Origin: Ruminococcus sp. FC2018
GTDB lineage: Bacteria > Bacillota > Clostridia > Oscillospirales > Ruminococcaceae
Assembly (NCBI RefSeq): GCF_000621805.1
Contig: NZ_JHXH01000006.1
Coordinates: 90,119-154,118 of the forward strand
Direction of reading: 5' to 3'
Length of the DNA stretch: 64,000 nt
The translations under genes and the position numbers were made by a program. A model generated the notes under the pieces. That model was not told the DNA's origin, did not search any database, and saw only the letters and a program-made list of their open reading frames with translations. The first letter of the stretch is position 1, and every line of letters starts with the position of its first letter. Of this stretch, positions 25,682 to 33,643 are shown piece after piece.

Positions 25682-26350
25682 ATGAACATCGAAAAGACTA
25701 TCCCTGTTGAGGAAAAAATGGAAAAAGCCGCACAGGCTCTTAAAAAGAACAATATGCAGGTGTATATCGTTCAGAACTGTGAGGAGGCTGTGGAAAAGGT
25801 CGGAGAGCTTCTGAAAGAAGGGGAGACCATAAGCTGCGGCGGCTCGGTCAGCCTTTCCGAAAGCGGAGTGCTGGATCTGATGAAAAGCGGAAAATATAAC
25901 TTCCTTGACAGATCCAAATGCAAAACCAGAGAGGAGACGGAGAAACTGTACCGCAGATCTTTCTTTGCCGATACATACCTTACCTCTGCAAATGCCGTGA
26001 CTCTCAACGGCGAGCTTTATAACGTTGACGGAAATTCCAACAGAGTCGCTGCCATCGCCTACGGACCAAAGTCGGTGATATTTGTTGTGGGCTGCAACAA
26101 GATAGTCAACGACCTGGATGAGGCGGTTTTGAGAATTAAGAAAGTGGCTGCTCCCGCTAACGGTACAAGGCTTGAGCTGGATACTCCCTGCGGTAAAACA
26201 GGGCAGTGCATAAGCTGTACAAACGGAAAAGAGACCACAAAAGGCTGTTACAGCAGCGGCAGAATGTGCTGCAGCTACCTGGTGTCTGCATATCAGAGAC
26301 ATAAGGACAGATATAAGGTCATCCTTGTGGCACAGCCACTCGGCTATTGA
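25682..26350 (+). CDS. LUD-domain (lactate utilisation type) protein
   Basis: 222 residues of the LutC/YkgG-like LUD family (DUF162). It has the family motif ISCGGSVSLSESG (about 49-61), the NAVTLNGELYNVDGNSNRVA block and YGPKSVIFVVG. A C-terminal Cys set (C178 in TPCGKTGQCISC, then GCYSSGRMCC) could bind metal or an Fe-S centre. Stand-alone LUD proteins of this size are common in Clostridia, and their substrate is mostly unknown. It starts 15 nt after recG with an AAGGAGG site, so it is co-transcribed with it. Confidence 0.88.
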   Translation: MNIEKTIPVEEKMEKAAQALKKNNMQVYIVQNCEEAVEKVGELLKEGETISCGGSVSLSESGVLDLMKSGKYNFLDRSKCKTREETEKLYRRSFFADTYLTSANAVTLNGELYNVDGNSNRVAAIAYGPKSVIFVVGCNKIVNDLDEAVLRIKKVAAPANGTRLELDTPCGKTGQCISCTNGKETTKGCYSSGRMCCSYLVSAYQRHKDRYKVILVAQPLGY

Positions 26351-26530
26351 TTTTAGTTTTCTTTTGTTTAGAAAAAATACACAATTATATTTTCGTTTGT
26401 TGTGCACTTTGACTTGTGGAAAGTTGATAAACGAATAATTTGTTATTATAACTATCTTATTTGTATAAAATGTATAAAAAGCGAATGGTTATTTCGGCGA
26501 ACTGTGGAGTTGAAAGCTTTTGTAAAACCC

Positions 26531-26559
26531 TTGATTATAAGAGAAAAAGGTGGTATAAT
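26531..26559 (+). promoter_or_regulatory. promoter of the type IV pilus operon
   Basis: TTGATT (26531-26536), 17-nt spacer, TATAAT (26554-26559). The 80-nt leader is AT-rich. The rest of 26351-26530 holds several GTATAAAATG-like words and no gene. Confidence 0.55.
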
Positions 26560-26639
26560 GTATAAAATGCATAATGTGTGTATTGTGCTATCATGCAGAT
26601 AATACAAATGCATTACATGGTGGAGGTGTATCTTAAAAA

Positions 26640-27836
26640 ATGAAAACTTATACCTACGTTGCCAAGGACACCACGGGAAAAACCATAAAAGGCACATACG
26701 AGGCCGAGACCCCGCAGGAGGTCATGGAAAAGATCTATGAACAAGGTCTGTATCTCGTAAGCTATTCCGAGGCACTTGGTTCAAGCAAGAAGTCAGCATA
26801 CAAGTTCAAAGTAAAAGAGCTTGCATTTGCCTGCAGACAGCTTGCGGCAATGATGACATCAGGTCTGACGATCGTTAAGGCTCTGGACATTCTTTACAAG
26901 GAAGAAGAAAAACCAAAGCCCAAGAGAGTATGGCAGGATGTATACGATGAAGTGCAAAAGGGCGCAAGCTTTACTTCTGCACTTGAGGAGAAGAAGGGCT
27001 GCTTCCCGGACTTTATGATCTCTATGATAGATGCCGGTGAAACAGCAGGTAACCTTGACATTACGATGCAGCGTCTGAGTGACTACTATGCAAACTCCAA
27101 TAAGCTGAACAATAAGGTCAAGAGCGCTATGACATATCCTATCATCCTGGGTATCCTTTGTCTTGCAATGGTAATCGGTATGTTTACATTTATCATGCCT
27201 ATATTTGCCGGACTTATGGAAGAGTCCAAGATGCCTGCGATCTCAAAGGCACTGTTCGGAATAAGTGACTTTATGAAAGCAAGATGGTATGTACTGCTCA
27301 TCGCTTTGTTCGTAATAGTATTTGGCTGGATCTATGCTTTGAAAGTCGAGTCTGTAAGACTTAAATATGACTATGTAAAGATAAAGATGCCGGCAGTAGG
27401 AAAGCTCATAGTCAAGATCTATGAAGGTAGATTTGCAAGAACACTTTCCTCTCTTTATTCAAGTGGTATCCCGATGATCGACTGTCTCGAGAGATCCTCA
27501 AGGATCCTCGGAAACTCCTATGTGGATAAGATGTTTATCCAGGTCATTGATGATGTTAAACAGGGTTCGCCAATGTCACAGGCACTTGCAAAGACAGAAA
27601 TATTTGAGGGTATGTTCACCTCGATCATCTATGTCGGTGAAGAGTCCGGTGCACTTGACGAGATCCTTGAAAAGACTGCCGATTACTATGAGGAAGAGGC
27701 AGACGCAGCTGTAACAAGACTGGTAGGACTTATGGAACCACTGCTTATCGTGTTCATGGGTCTTGCGATCGGTGTTTGTCTCGCAGGTGTGTTCCCGTTG
27801 CTCTACGGCAGCTTGGAAGGACTGGAAAATTCATAA
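26640..27836 (+). CDS. pilC: type IV pilus inner-membrane platform protein
   Basis: A 398-residue T2SSF/PilC protein. The N-terminal YVAKDTTGKTIKG region is typical. Two GspF domains follow, each starting with a FxxRQLAAMMTSGLTIVKAL-like or FARTLSSLYSSGIPMIDCL-like helix (about 62 and 262), with membrane segments near 165-200, 215-240 and 365-390. It anchors the pilus motor. GGAGG lies 11 nt before the ATG. First gene of the pilus operon. Confidence 0.96.
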   Translation: MKTYTYVAKDTTGKTIKGTYEAETPQEVMEKIYEQGLYLVSYSEALGSSKKSAYKFKVKELAFACRQLAAMMTSGLTIVKALDILYKEEEKPKPKRVWQDVYDEVQKGASFTSALEEKKGCFPDFMISMIDAGETAGNLDITMQRLSDYYANSNKLNNKVKSAMTYPIILGILCLAMVIGMFTFIMPIFAGLMEESKMPAISKALFGISDFMKARWYVLLIALFVIVFGWIYALKVESVRLKYDYVKIKMPAVGKLIVKIYEGRFARTLSSLYSSGIPMIDCLERSSRILGNSYVDKMFIQVIDDVKQGSPMSQALAKTEIFEGMFTSIIYVGEESGALDEILEKTADYYEEEADAAVTRLVGLMEPLLIVFMGLAIGVCLAGVFPLLYGSLEGLENS

Positions 27837-27886
27837 AGAAACTACAGTGGGAGCCACTGAATAATAATAATGAGGTGAAAGAATAA

Positions 27887-29440
27887 ATGCTGTCTTTTGA
27901 TATTTCAGATAGACAAATCAATGTTGTTAAAGGCGACAATGTTGCCAACAAGATCAAGATCGAAAAATCGCTCACCATCGATATCCCCGAGGACATGATC
28001 CTCAACGGTGAGGTAATAAATCTTTCAGGACTCAATGAGATAATCTCATCCAACCTGAGATCCAACATGATGGCTGATAAGGATGCCGTTGTAACATTCT
28101 CATCAAGCAACATCGTTTTCAAGGAGCTTATCGTTCCAAAGGGCAAAGGCTCTGAGTTCCTTACAATGGTTCAGAACCAAATGGCTCAGGAAATGGGTCT
28201 TTCGGACGACTACTCAATTTCCTACACCGTTGTAGGTGAGGCGGGCGCAGATAACCCGGGCGCCGTTAAGGTGCTGGCAACTGCCTGCCCAAGTACAATA
28301 GTTGATAGCTTCAGAAAGCTGTTCAGCGTTCTGGGTATCAGCCTTAAATCTGTTAACATCGGATGTAACTCCATATCCAGAATCGTTCTTGCTGACAAGT
28401 CAAATCTGGATAAGATGCCGCTGCTGGTTTGCCAGATCGATGAGAACTTCCTGGGTCTGACACTTTTCGAGAACGGACAGATGGCGTTTGCAAGATATGT
28501 TCCGATCTCTCCGGATGACTATGAGAGCGAAGACTACATAATGGAAGCTCTTAACGAAAACATCTTCAGAATGGAGCAATTCAATAAGGCAAGAGGCGGT
28601 TCCGGTCTGAGCAATGTTATCCTCTACGGCAGGATCGAGGACTACATCAAGATAGTTGATGCTCTCGACGGACTGGATATCAAGGCTTCTGTTCTTTCTG
28701 TTCCTACCCAGATCACCGGATATGAGAACTTTGAGTTCACCGTTTATGCAAATGCTATCGGTGCTCTTTATAAGAGAGATAAGCAGACCGAGAGGATCAA
28801 CCTCCTTGAGGTCGACCAGATGCAGGGTAAAGGCGGCGGAGTTATTTCCCAGACCTTGCTCACAGGTCTTATCGTTGCGGGTGCTTCGGCTATCCTCATA
28901 ATTCTTATAGTTGTGTTTGTGGGAATCGCAAGAGGCGGAGTTGAAGACGACATCGAAAAGACGGAGTCGGATATCGTTGTTGCTAACAAGAAGATCGCTG
29001 AGAATAAGGTCCTTCACGATAAACTCAATCTTATCGAGCAGTGGAATATGTTTGTTGACGGCGCAAAGACGAACATTGAGACTATTCCTTTCATGAACCA
29101 GGAAAGATTCGATGAGGTCAAGAGGATCATGAAGGAGCAGAAAGCAACTTATACAGGTTTCAACTATGATGAGGAAACAGGTACGATCGTTCTTTCCGAT
29201 GTAGCAGTTGATACTCAGAAGGATGTAAAGAAGCTTTGTGACGCTTTCCAGGATTCCAAGTATGTTGCATATGTGCTTTACAGCGGATATGAGGGCGTAG
29301 GTGCAGAAGTCGATTCTTCCGGAAACCCTGTTTCTTCCAAGGCATCAACAGACGAATCCAGTGAGGCTAAGCCTAACGAAGGAAAAGTTGTTATTAAGAC
29401 TCTCACATTGAATTTGAAGGGAACGGGTGAAGTGAAATGA
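27887..29440 (+). CDS. PilM-PilN fusion, pilus alignment protein
   Basis: 517 residues. The first ~310 residues have the actin-like PilM fold (starts MLSFDISDRQINVVKG; IDEN and VLYGRIED-like phosphate segments). A single membrane segment at about 323-350 follows, then a coiled coil and an alpha/beta domain typical of PilN. PilM and PilN are separate proteins in Gram-negative systems, where PilN binds PilM by its N-terminal peptide; here they are joined. A Ser/Glu-rich stretch lies near 480-500. It starts 50 nt after pilC and overlaps the next gene by 4 nt. Confidence 0.85.
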   Translation: MLSFDISDRQINVVKGDNVANKIKIEKSLTIDIPEDMILNGEVINLSGLNEIISSNLRSNMMADKDAVVTFSSSNIVFKELIVPKGKGSEFLTMVQNQMAQEMGLSDDYSISYTVVGEAGADNPGAVKVLATACPSTIVDSFRKLFSVLGISLKSVNIGCNSISRIVLADKSNLDKMPLLVCQIDENFLGLTLFENGQMAFARYVPISPDDYESEDYIMEALNENIFRMEQFNKARGGSGLSNVILYGRIEDYIKIVDALDGLDIKASVLSVPTQITGYENFEFTVYANAIGALYKRDKQTERINLLEVDQMQGKGGGVISQTLLTGLIVAGASAILIILIVVFVGIARGGVEDDIEKTESDIVVANKKIAENKVLHDKLNLIEQWNMFVDGAKTNIETIPFMNQERFDEVKRIMKEQKATYTGFNYDEETGTIVLSDVAVDTQKDVKKLCDAFQDSKYVAYVLYSGYEGVGAEVDSSGNPVSSKASTDESSEAKPNEGKVVIKTLTLNLKGTGEVK

Positions 29441-30285
29441 AACTGAATCATAGAGATAGAGTATTAATTTCAATAGTTATGGTAGCAGCTGTTTGGCTGC
29501 TGGGAATCTTCTTCTTCATCGTTCCTGCGTTCCAGGAGTTAGGCGAAAAGAGAGAAGAGCTTGATAATAAGCAGGTTGAACTTTCAAAGCTTAATGACAG
29601 CATTGAGAAGGATAAGGACCTTCCGAAGAGAATTGAAGATGCCTATGCACAGTCAGAGGAACTGAGCAAGAATTTCTATGAGTATACCTCTACTCAGACC
29701 GCAACTGATACAGTTGACAATCTCCTTGACGAGGCAAAGGTAACTAACTCAAAAATGAGCATTGGTGAGTATTCCATCACTACCATCAAGCCGTTCTACT
29801 ATGTTTCTACAATCAAATTCAGCGACTTTGATAAGAAAGCAGATCAGTATGAGGGCGTTGGTGACAGCTCGAATGATTCAGCAGCAAGCACCTCCAGTGC
29901 AGCTGAAGTAAAACAGATCCAGGAAGAGAACGGAAATGTTATTGTTATAGACCCTAACCAGGGTATCCCTATCGGTAGCTACAGCATCAGCCTGGATTTC
30001 ACAGGTAAGTTTGGTGATGTTCAGACATTCTGTGAGAACCTTTATAAGAACATGCCTAAGAGTATGGTTATTTCCAGTCTCTCAGTATCTGACGTAACCG
30101 GAAAGACTGTTCTTGACAAGCAGGCTAAAGAGGAAGCGGCAAAGGACGGTTCAAGTGAAGCTCCAAAGCCGGAAAGCTCTTCAAAGTCTGACAAAGAGGG
30201 AGTAGAAGCATACGATGACCAGCCTATCGAAGGCACGATCGAGATCAATCTTATGGTCATCAAGAAGCTCTCCAAGCCGGAGTAA
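29437..30285 (+). CDS. PilO-like pilus assembly protein
   Basis: 282 residues with the PilO plan: a short cytoplasmic N-terminus, one membrane segment (about 11-32), a coiled coil (about 35-80) and a ferredoxin-like domain with strands such as YSISLDFTGKFGDVQTF (about 185-205). A Ser/Ala/Asn-rich insert lies in the middle (about 145-160) and a Ser/Glu/Lys-rich stretch near 235-260. It overlaps the PilM-PilN gene by ATGA, indicating translational coupling. Assignment rests on position and architecture. Confidence 0.85.
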   Translation: MKLNHRDRVLISIVMVAAVWLLGIFFFIVPAFQELGEKREELDNKQVELSKLNDSIEKDKDLPKRIEDAYAQSEELSKNFYEYTSTQTATDTVDNLLDEAKVTNSKMSIGEYSITTIKPFYYVSTIKFSDFDKKADQYEGVGDSSNDSAASTSSAAEVKQIQEENGNVIVIDPNQGIPIGSYSISLDFTGKFGDVQTFCENLYKNMPKSMVISSLSVSDVTGKTVLDKQAKEEAAKDGSSEAPKPESSSKSDKEGVEAYDDQPIEGTIEINLMVIKKLSKPE

Positions 30286-30301
30286 AAATAGGATCGGTAT
30301 T

Positions 30302-30333
30302 GGTAGGCTGAGTCTGCAAAAACTCGGTCTGCC
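30302..30333 (+). promoter_or_regulatory. intercistronic hairpin in the pilus operon
   Basis: Twelve uninterrupted pairs (three G-T) join GGTAGGCTGAGT and ACTCGGTCTGCC across an 8-nt loop. No T-run follows, so it is more likely an mRNA stability or processing element than a terminator. A TATAAT word at 30345-30350 has no clear -35 box. Confidence 0.45.
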
Positions 30334-30387
30334 ATATCGTGCTATATAATGGTAAAAGTATTGAGTATTATGAAAGGGTGGTAGAAA

Positions 30388-32736
30388 ATGAAACCGAACG
30401 CGAAAAAAAGAAGCGCTAATAAGTCCGGTGCCGTTCTTGTTACCGCTGTTGTGGTTCTTCTCATCATGTCTATCTTGATGACAGCCACGATCGGTCATGT
30501 TGCTGTAAACAGGCGTAAAACCAACTCCAATTACAGCCGCAAACAGGCTTATCTTACCGCATCCACTACACTGAAATCCTTTGTTGCAGAAATAAGGGAT
30601 ATTACCTCTGCACCAACAGATGCCAGTGATGCTGCTGCAGTTGCTAAGCAGATCGCAAACATCAATGCGCTCAAGCAGCTTGCTCAGGCAAATGGAGGCA
30701 AGGGTACCAAAAAGCAGGTCACCTATAACGGAAATGACGGCACAGATTACAAACTTGGTTCTACTGAGCTTGAGATCAAAACAGAAAATGGTAACGCTGA
30801 TAAATTGGTAATTACCGCTTATACGACCTATGGCGATGAGACCGAAAAAGTTGCAGCTCATATTTCTACAGAAACTGCTAAGAAGCCTGCAAAGTTCACC
30901 AATACCCTTGAGGAAATCGGCAAAAGCATTATGAGCCTTGATAACCTGAGTATCGTCGGTGATACAGCTGTTCTTGATAACACAAATCTTTCAAAGACAT
31001 ATACCTTGAACAATAACTGTAATCTCCTGGGATCACTCTATGTATGGGGTAATGTTAAAACAACATCCACAGGTTCAAGCTTCTTGCTTCGTCCGAATAT
31101 GCAGCAGTCTTCCATGGGATCTTTTGTTATGATCTCTCAGGACTTTACCGGTAAGCTCAAAGCTTCTACAAGCATGGCTCGCAGCGATGGATTCAACTAT
31201 GTTTACGTAGGTGGTACTCTCAAGAGTACTAATGTTGACGTTGGATACAGCGGCAAGGTAGAAGGCCATCAGATCGATATTATAACTCATGGATTTGACA
31301 CAACGATCGATCAGGGACTCTGCGGCGGAGATAATTTCCATGTTTACGGTAATGTATACTGCTATAGCGAGGATCCTCCGGTTGAGGGTCAGAAGGGTGA
31401 TTTCCTGATTGGTAATAACACTGAGGCTAATATCGACGGAGATTGCTTTATTGAGGGCGACCTTGATCTTACTAAATGTAATAAATCAATTGGTCTAAAT
31501 GTTACTGGTGACCTCCATGTTAAAGGAGCAATCAAGGGAAACAAGAGTAAAATAAAAGCTAAGAAAATTTATGAGGAAAAAGATGCTGTCATCGATAAGA
31601 CAGGCAGAGGAACCGATCCTAAGGAAAAGATGGAGTACTCAGCTGAAGCTTATGAGTTTATGCCTGAGGATATGTTCATGAACATTGACGGCGCTTCCAG
31701 CGATAACTTCAAAACACAGTATCTTAACTTCTACAAAGGCACTCCTCTTAATATGTTCAAGGACTTTAACACAAACATAGATACATCTGAGGCTGCTTTC
31801 AATTTCTACGTGGATAAGGATTGTGTTATCGATAACCTTGCAAATAACTCTGCTCATCCTAATAGTAATACTGTTCTTGTTGATGTTAAGGATAAAGATG
31901 TAATGATCATGCTCAAAGCCGGAACATCAATTGCCGATGGCTCCGGTCCGGAGATCGTTGTAAGAAATCTGTCTCCTATTGAAAAGCATACTGACCAGGA
32001 TACAGGCAGAGAAACAGAACAGCATAAGTATAACTGCTACTTTGTATCCGATTCCGGTGATAAGATCGTTGCAAACGGTAAGGATGCAAAGGGCGTACAC
32101 CTGCATACAGGATCTAACGCTCATCTTTCTAACCCTGATAATGCATATTTTGAGTTTGGTAATATGTGGGTATATGATTATGAGACGTATATAAGAATGT
32201 TCAGCGAAAGTTTCCGCAAAAATAAGGACCGCAGTCCTAAGAATGCAAGCGGTGCAATTCTTTCTAATTTCTATTATAATCCGACTGCTAATAAGGACCT
32301 TAACGGAAATAAGGGCGGAAAAATTATTTACGGTCCTGGAATTTCAAATATCATATTCCTTATTGGAGAGAATTTCTCCTTCGGAGCTACTCCGAAGAAA
32401 GCCGGAACAGGTCTTAACGGTGAGTTCTACGATCACGGTGTTGCCAACAATGCCGGTTTCATGCAGATATCTTATTATGGACCGCAGACAACATTCGGTA
32501 TGTGTGCAAGCGGAATGTCTGTTAAGTGCGTAGACGCAGATGGAAATCCATACAATGATATTAACGGTAAGACAGTTCAGGGTGCCGGTGTATTTATTGC
32601 CGGTATGTTTAACTCGAAGAACACAGTATTCTACCTCTATACCGAACCTGCTTCCACAAGCGTTCTTTCAAATGCTAAGGGCAACAAGGGCGGAGAGATC
32701 GCAGGATTCAATCTTGACAGATATGATCATTACTGA
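30388..32736 (+). CDS. large PilX-like pilus protein with repetitive beta domain
   Basis: 782 residues. The N-terminus (about 13-36, GAVLVTAVVVLLIMSIL) followed by a polar helix resembles the PilX/minor pilin entry helix, but there is no Phe-Thr-Leu-Xxx-Glu processing site and no Glu5. From about residue 170 the protein is rich in Asn, Gly and short Val/Ile strands (for example LDNLSIVGDTAVLDNTNLS, NIDGDCFIEGDLDL, GLNVTGDLHVKGAI), which fits a right-handed beta-helix or bactofilin-like solenoid. Most minor pilins are 150-250 residues. The ATG follows AAAGGGTGG. It may form the pilus tip or an adhesin. Confidence 0.75.
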   Translation: MKPNAKKRSANKSGAVLVTAVVVLLIMSILMTATIGHVAVNRRKTNSNYSRKQAYLTASTTLKSFVAEIRDITSAPTDASDAAAVAKQIANINALKQLAQANGGKGTKKQVTYNGNDGTDYKLGSTELEIKTENGNADKLVITAYTTYGDETEKVAAHISTETAKKPAKFTNTLEEIGKSIMSLDNLSIVGDTAVLDNTNLSKTYTLNNNCNLLGSLYVWGNVKTTSTGSSFLLRPNMQQSSMGSFVMISQDFTGKLKASTSMARSDGFNYVYVGGTLKSTNVDVGYSGKVEGHQIDIITHGFDTTIDQGLCGGDNFHVYGNVYCYSEDPPVEGQKGDFLIGNNTEANIDGDCFIEGDLDLTKCNKSIGLNVTGDLHVKGAIKGNKSKIKAKKIYEEKDAVIDKTGRGTDPKEKMEYSAEAYEFMPEDMFMNIDGASSDNFKTQYLNFYKGTPLNMFKDFNTNIDTSEAAFNFYVDKDCVIDNLANNSAHPNSNTVLVDVKDKDVMIMLKAGTSIADGSGPEIVVRNLSPIEKHTDQDTGRETEQHKYNCYFVSDSGDKIVANGKDAKGVHLHTGSNAHLSNPDNAYFEFGNMWVYDYETYIRMFSESFRKNKDRSPKNASGAILSNFYYNPTANKDLNGNKGGKIIYGPGISNIIFLIGENFSFGATPKKAGTGLNGEFYDHGVANNAGFMQISYYGPQTTFGMCASGMSVKCVDADGNPYNDINGKTVQGAGVFIAGMFNSKNTVFYLYTEPASTSVLSNAKGNKGGEIAGFNLDRYDHY

Positions 32737-32753
32737 TACAGGAGGCGATATAC

Positions 32754-33626
32754 ATGAAAAATACTAATAAAAAAGGTATGACTCTTGTTGAAGTAATCAT
32801 TTCAATGTGTATCCTTGCTGCTATTGCCGGAATGTTCGTAACTGTAGCTGTTGCAGCTAAGAAGAAGAATACGGACACATATCTGAGAAGTAATGAAATG
32901 TATGAGCAGGCTGCTGCCGCTGAAGCATTTGATACGAGCAAGGATTATGGTGCCGGTACTTCACACATAAAGAAGCTTCTTACTGGTGGAGCCACATCGA
33001 CTAATGAGTATAATCTGACGGCTGATTTTGGAACATTAAAACTTGAACCAAAGACTTATGGCTATGTTGCCGAGCGTCGTAACAAGGATAAGAATGATAC
33101 AAATTATCAGCTCAGATTCTTCAGAAGTGATATAGCAGACCTTGATCCTCCGGATCCTTCAACAGGAAAATACTGGATCAAAATAACTAACCATTCCGGT
33201 ATAGTTAATATGCACGCTTTGCTCGTCGGAATGGACGAGGGCGTTCAGTTCTATACAACTAAGAAGTCATCCCTCAAAGATAAGGCAAATGTACCTATCG
33301 GTGACGAGGATACCGTTATTATCGGTGTCTGCAGAGGGTACACAGATCAGATCTTCAGCTTTAATGACTGGCGTGATGAAACTGTCAAGAAAACATTTAC
33401 TCTGAGTGAACTTGATAAGTATATGGAAAAAGAAGACGGAAAAGCAACCGGATATATTTCTATCCACGTTTGCGAGGGCCTTGAGATCAAAACAAATGAA
33501 GAGTATGCAGAATCAGGTGCTGCTTCTACATCTTCACCAGCCGCTGCTGAAGAAGGCGAGGCCGGCGAAGGCGGCGCAGGTGAAGGCGGCGCAGGTGAAG
33601 GCGGCGCAGGTACTGATGAAGGCTGA
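32754..33626 (+). CDS. type IV prepilin-like protein with EGGAG-repeat tail
   Basis: 290 residues. A class III signal at residues 1-13 (KKGMTLVEVIISM) shows Gly8-Met9 cleavage and Glu at mature position 5, followed by a 20-residue hydrophobic helix. A globular part runs to about 255. It ends in an Ala/Ser/Glu stretch and three GEGGA units encoded by perfect 15-bp repeats. It lies 17 nt after the PilX-like gene and 17 nt before the next prepilin gene, with an AGGAGG site. Processing is expected by the prepilin peptidase at 35820. Confidence 0.85.
   Translation: MKNTNKKGMTLVEVIISMCILAAIAGMFVTVAVAAKKKNTDTYLRSNEMYEQAAAAEAFDTSKDYGAGTSHIKKLLTGGATSTNEYNLTADFGTLKLEPKTYGYVAERRNKDKNDTNYQLRFFRSDIADLDPPDPSTGKYWIKITNHSGIVNMHALLVGMDEGVQFYTTKKSSLKDKANVPIGDEDTVIIGVCRGYTDQIFSFNDWRDETVKKTFTLSELDKYMEKEDGKATGYISIHVCEGLEIKTNEEYAESGAASTSSPAAAEEGEAGEGGAGEGGAGEGGAGTDEG
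33567..33611 (+). repeat. three tandem 15-bp repeats
   Basis: Three identical in-frame copies of GAAGGCGGCGCAGGT at 33567-33581, 33582-33596 and 33597-33611, each encoding Glu-Gly-Gly-Ala-Gly near the C-terminus of the prepilin. Copy number could vary by slippage without shifting the frame. Confidence 0.95.
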
Positions 33627-33643
33627 TAAGGGAGGTATACCGT

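Noticed and set aside
33567..33611. CRISPR-like repeat
   Set aside because: Direct 15-bp repeats with no spacers, in frame inside a gene.
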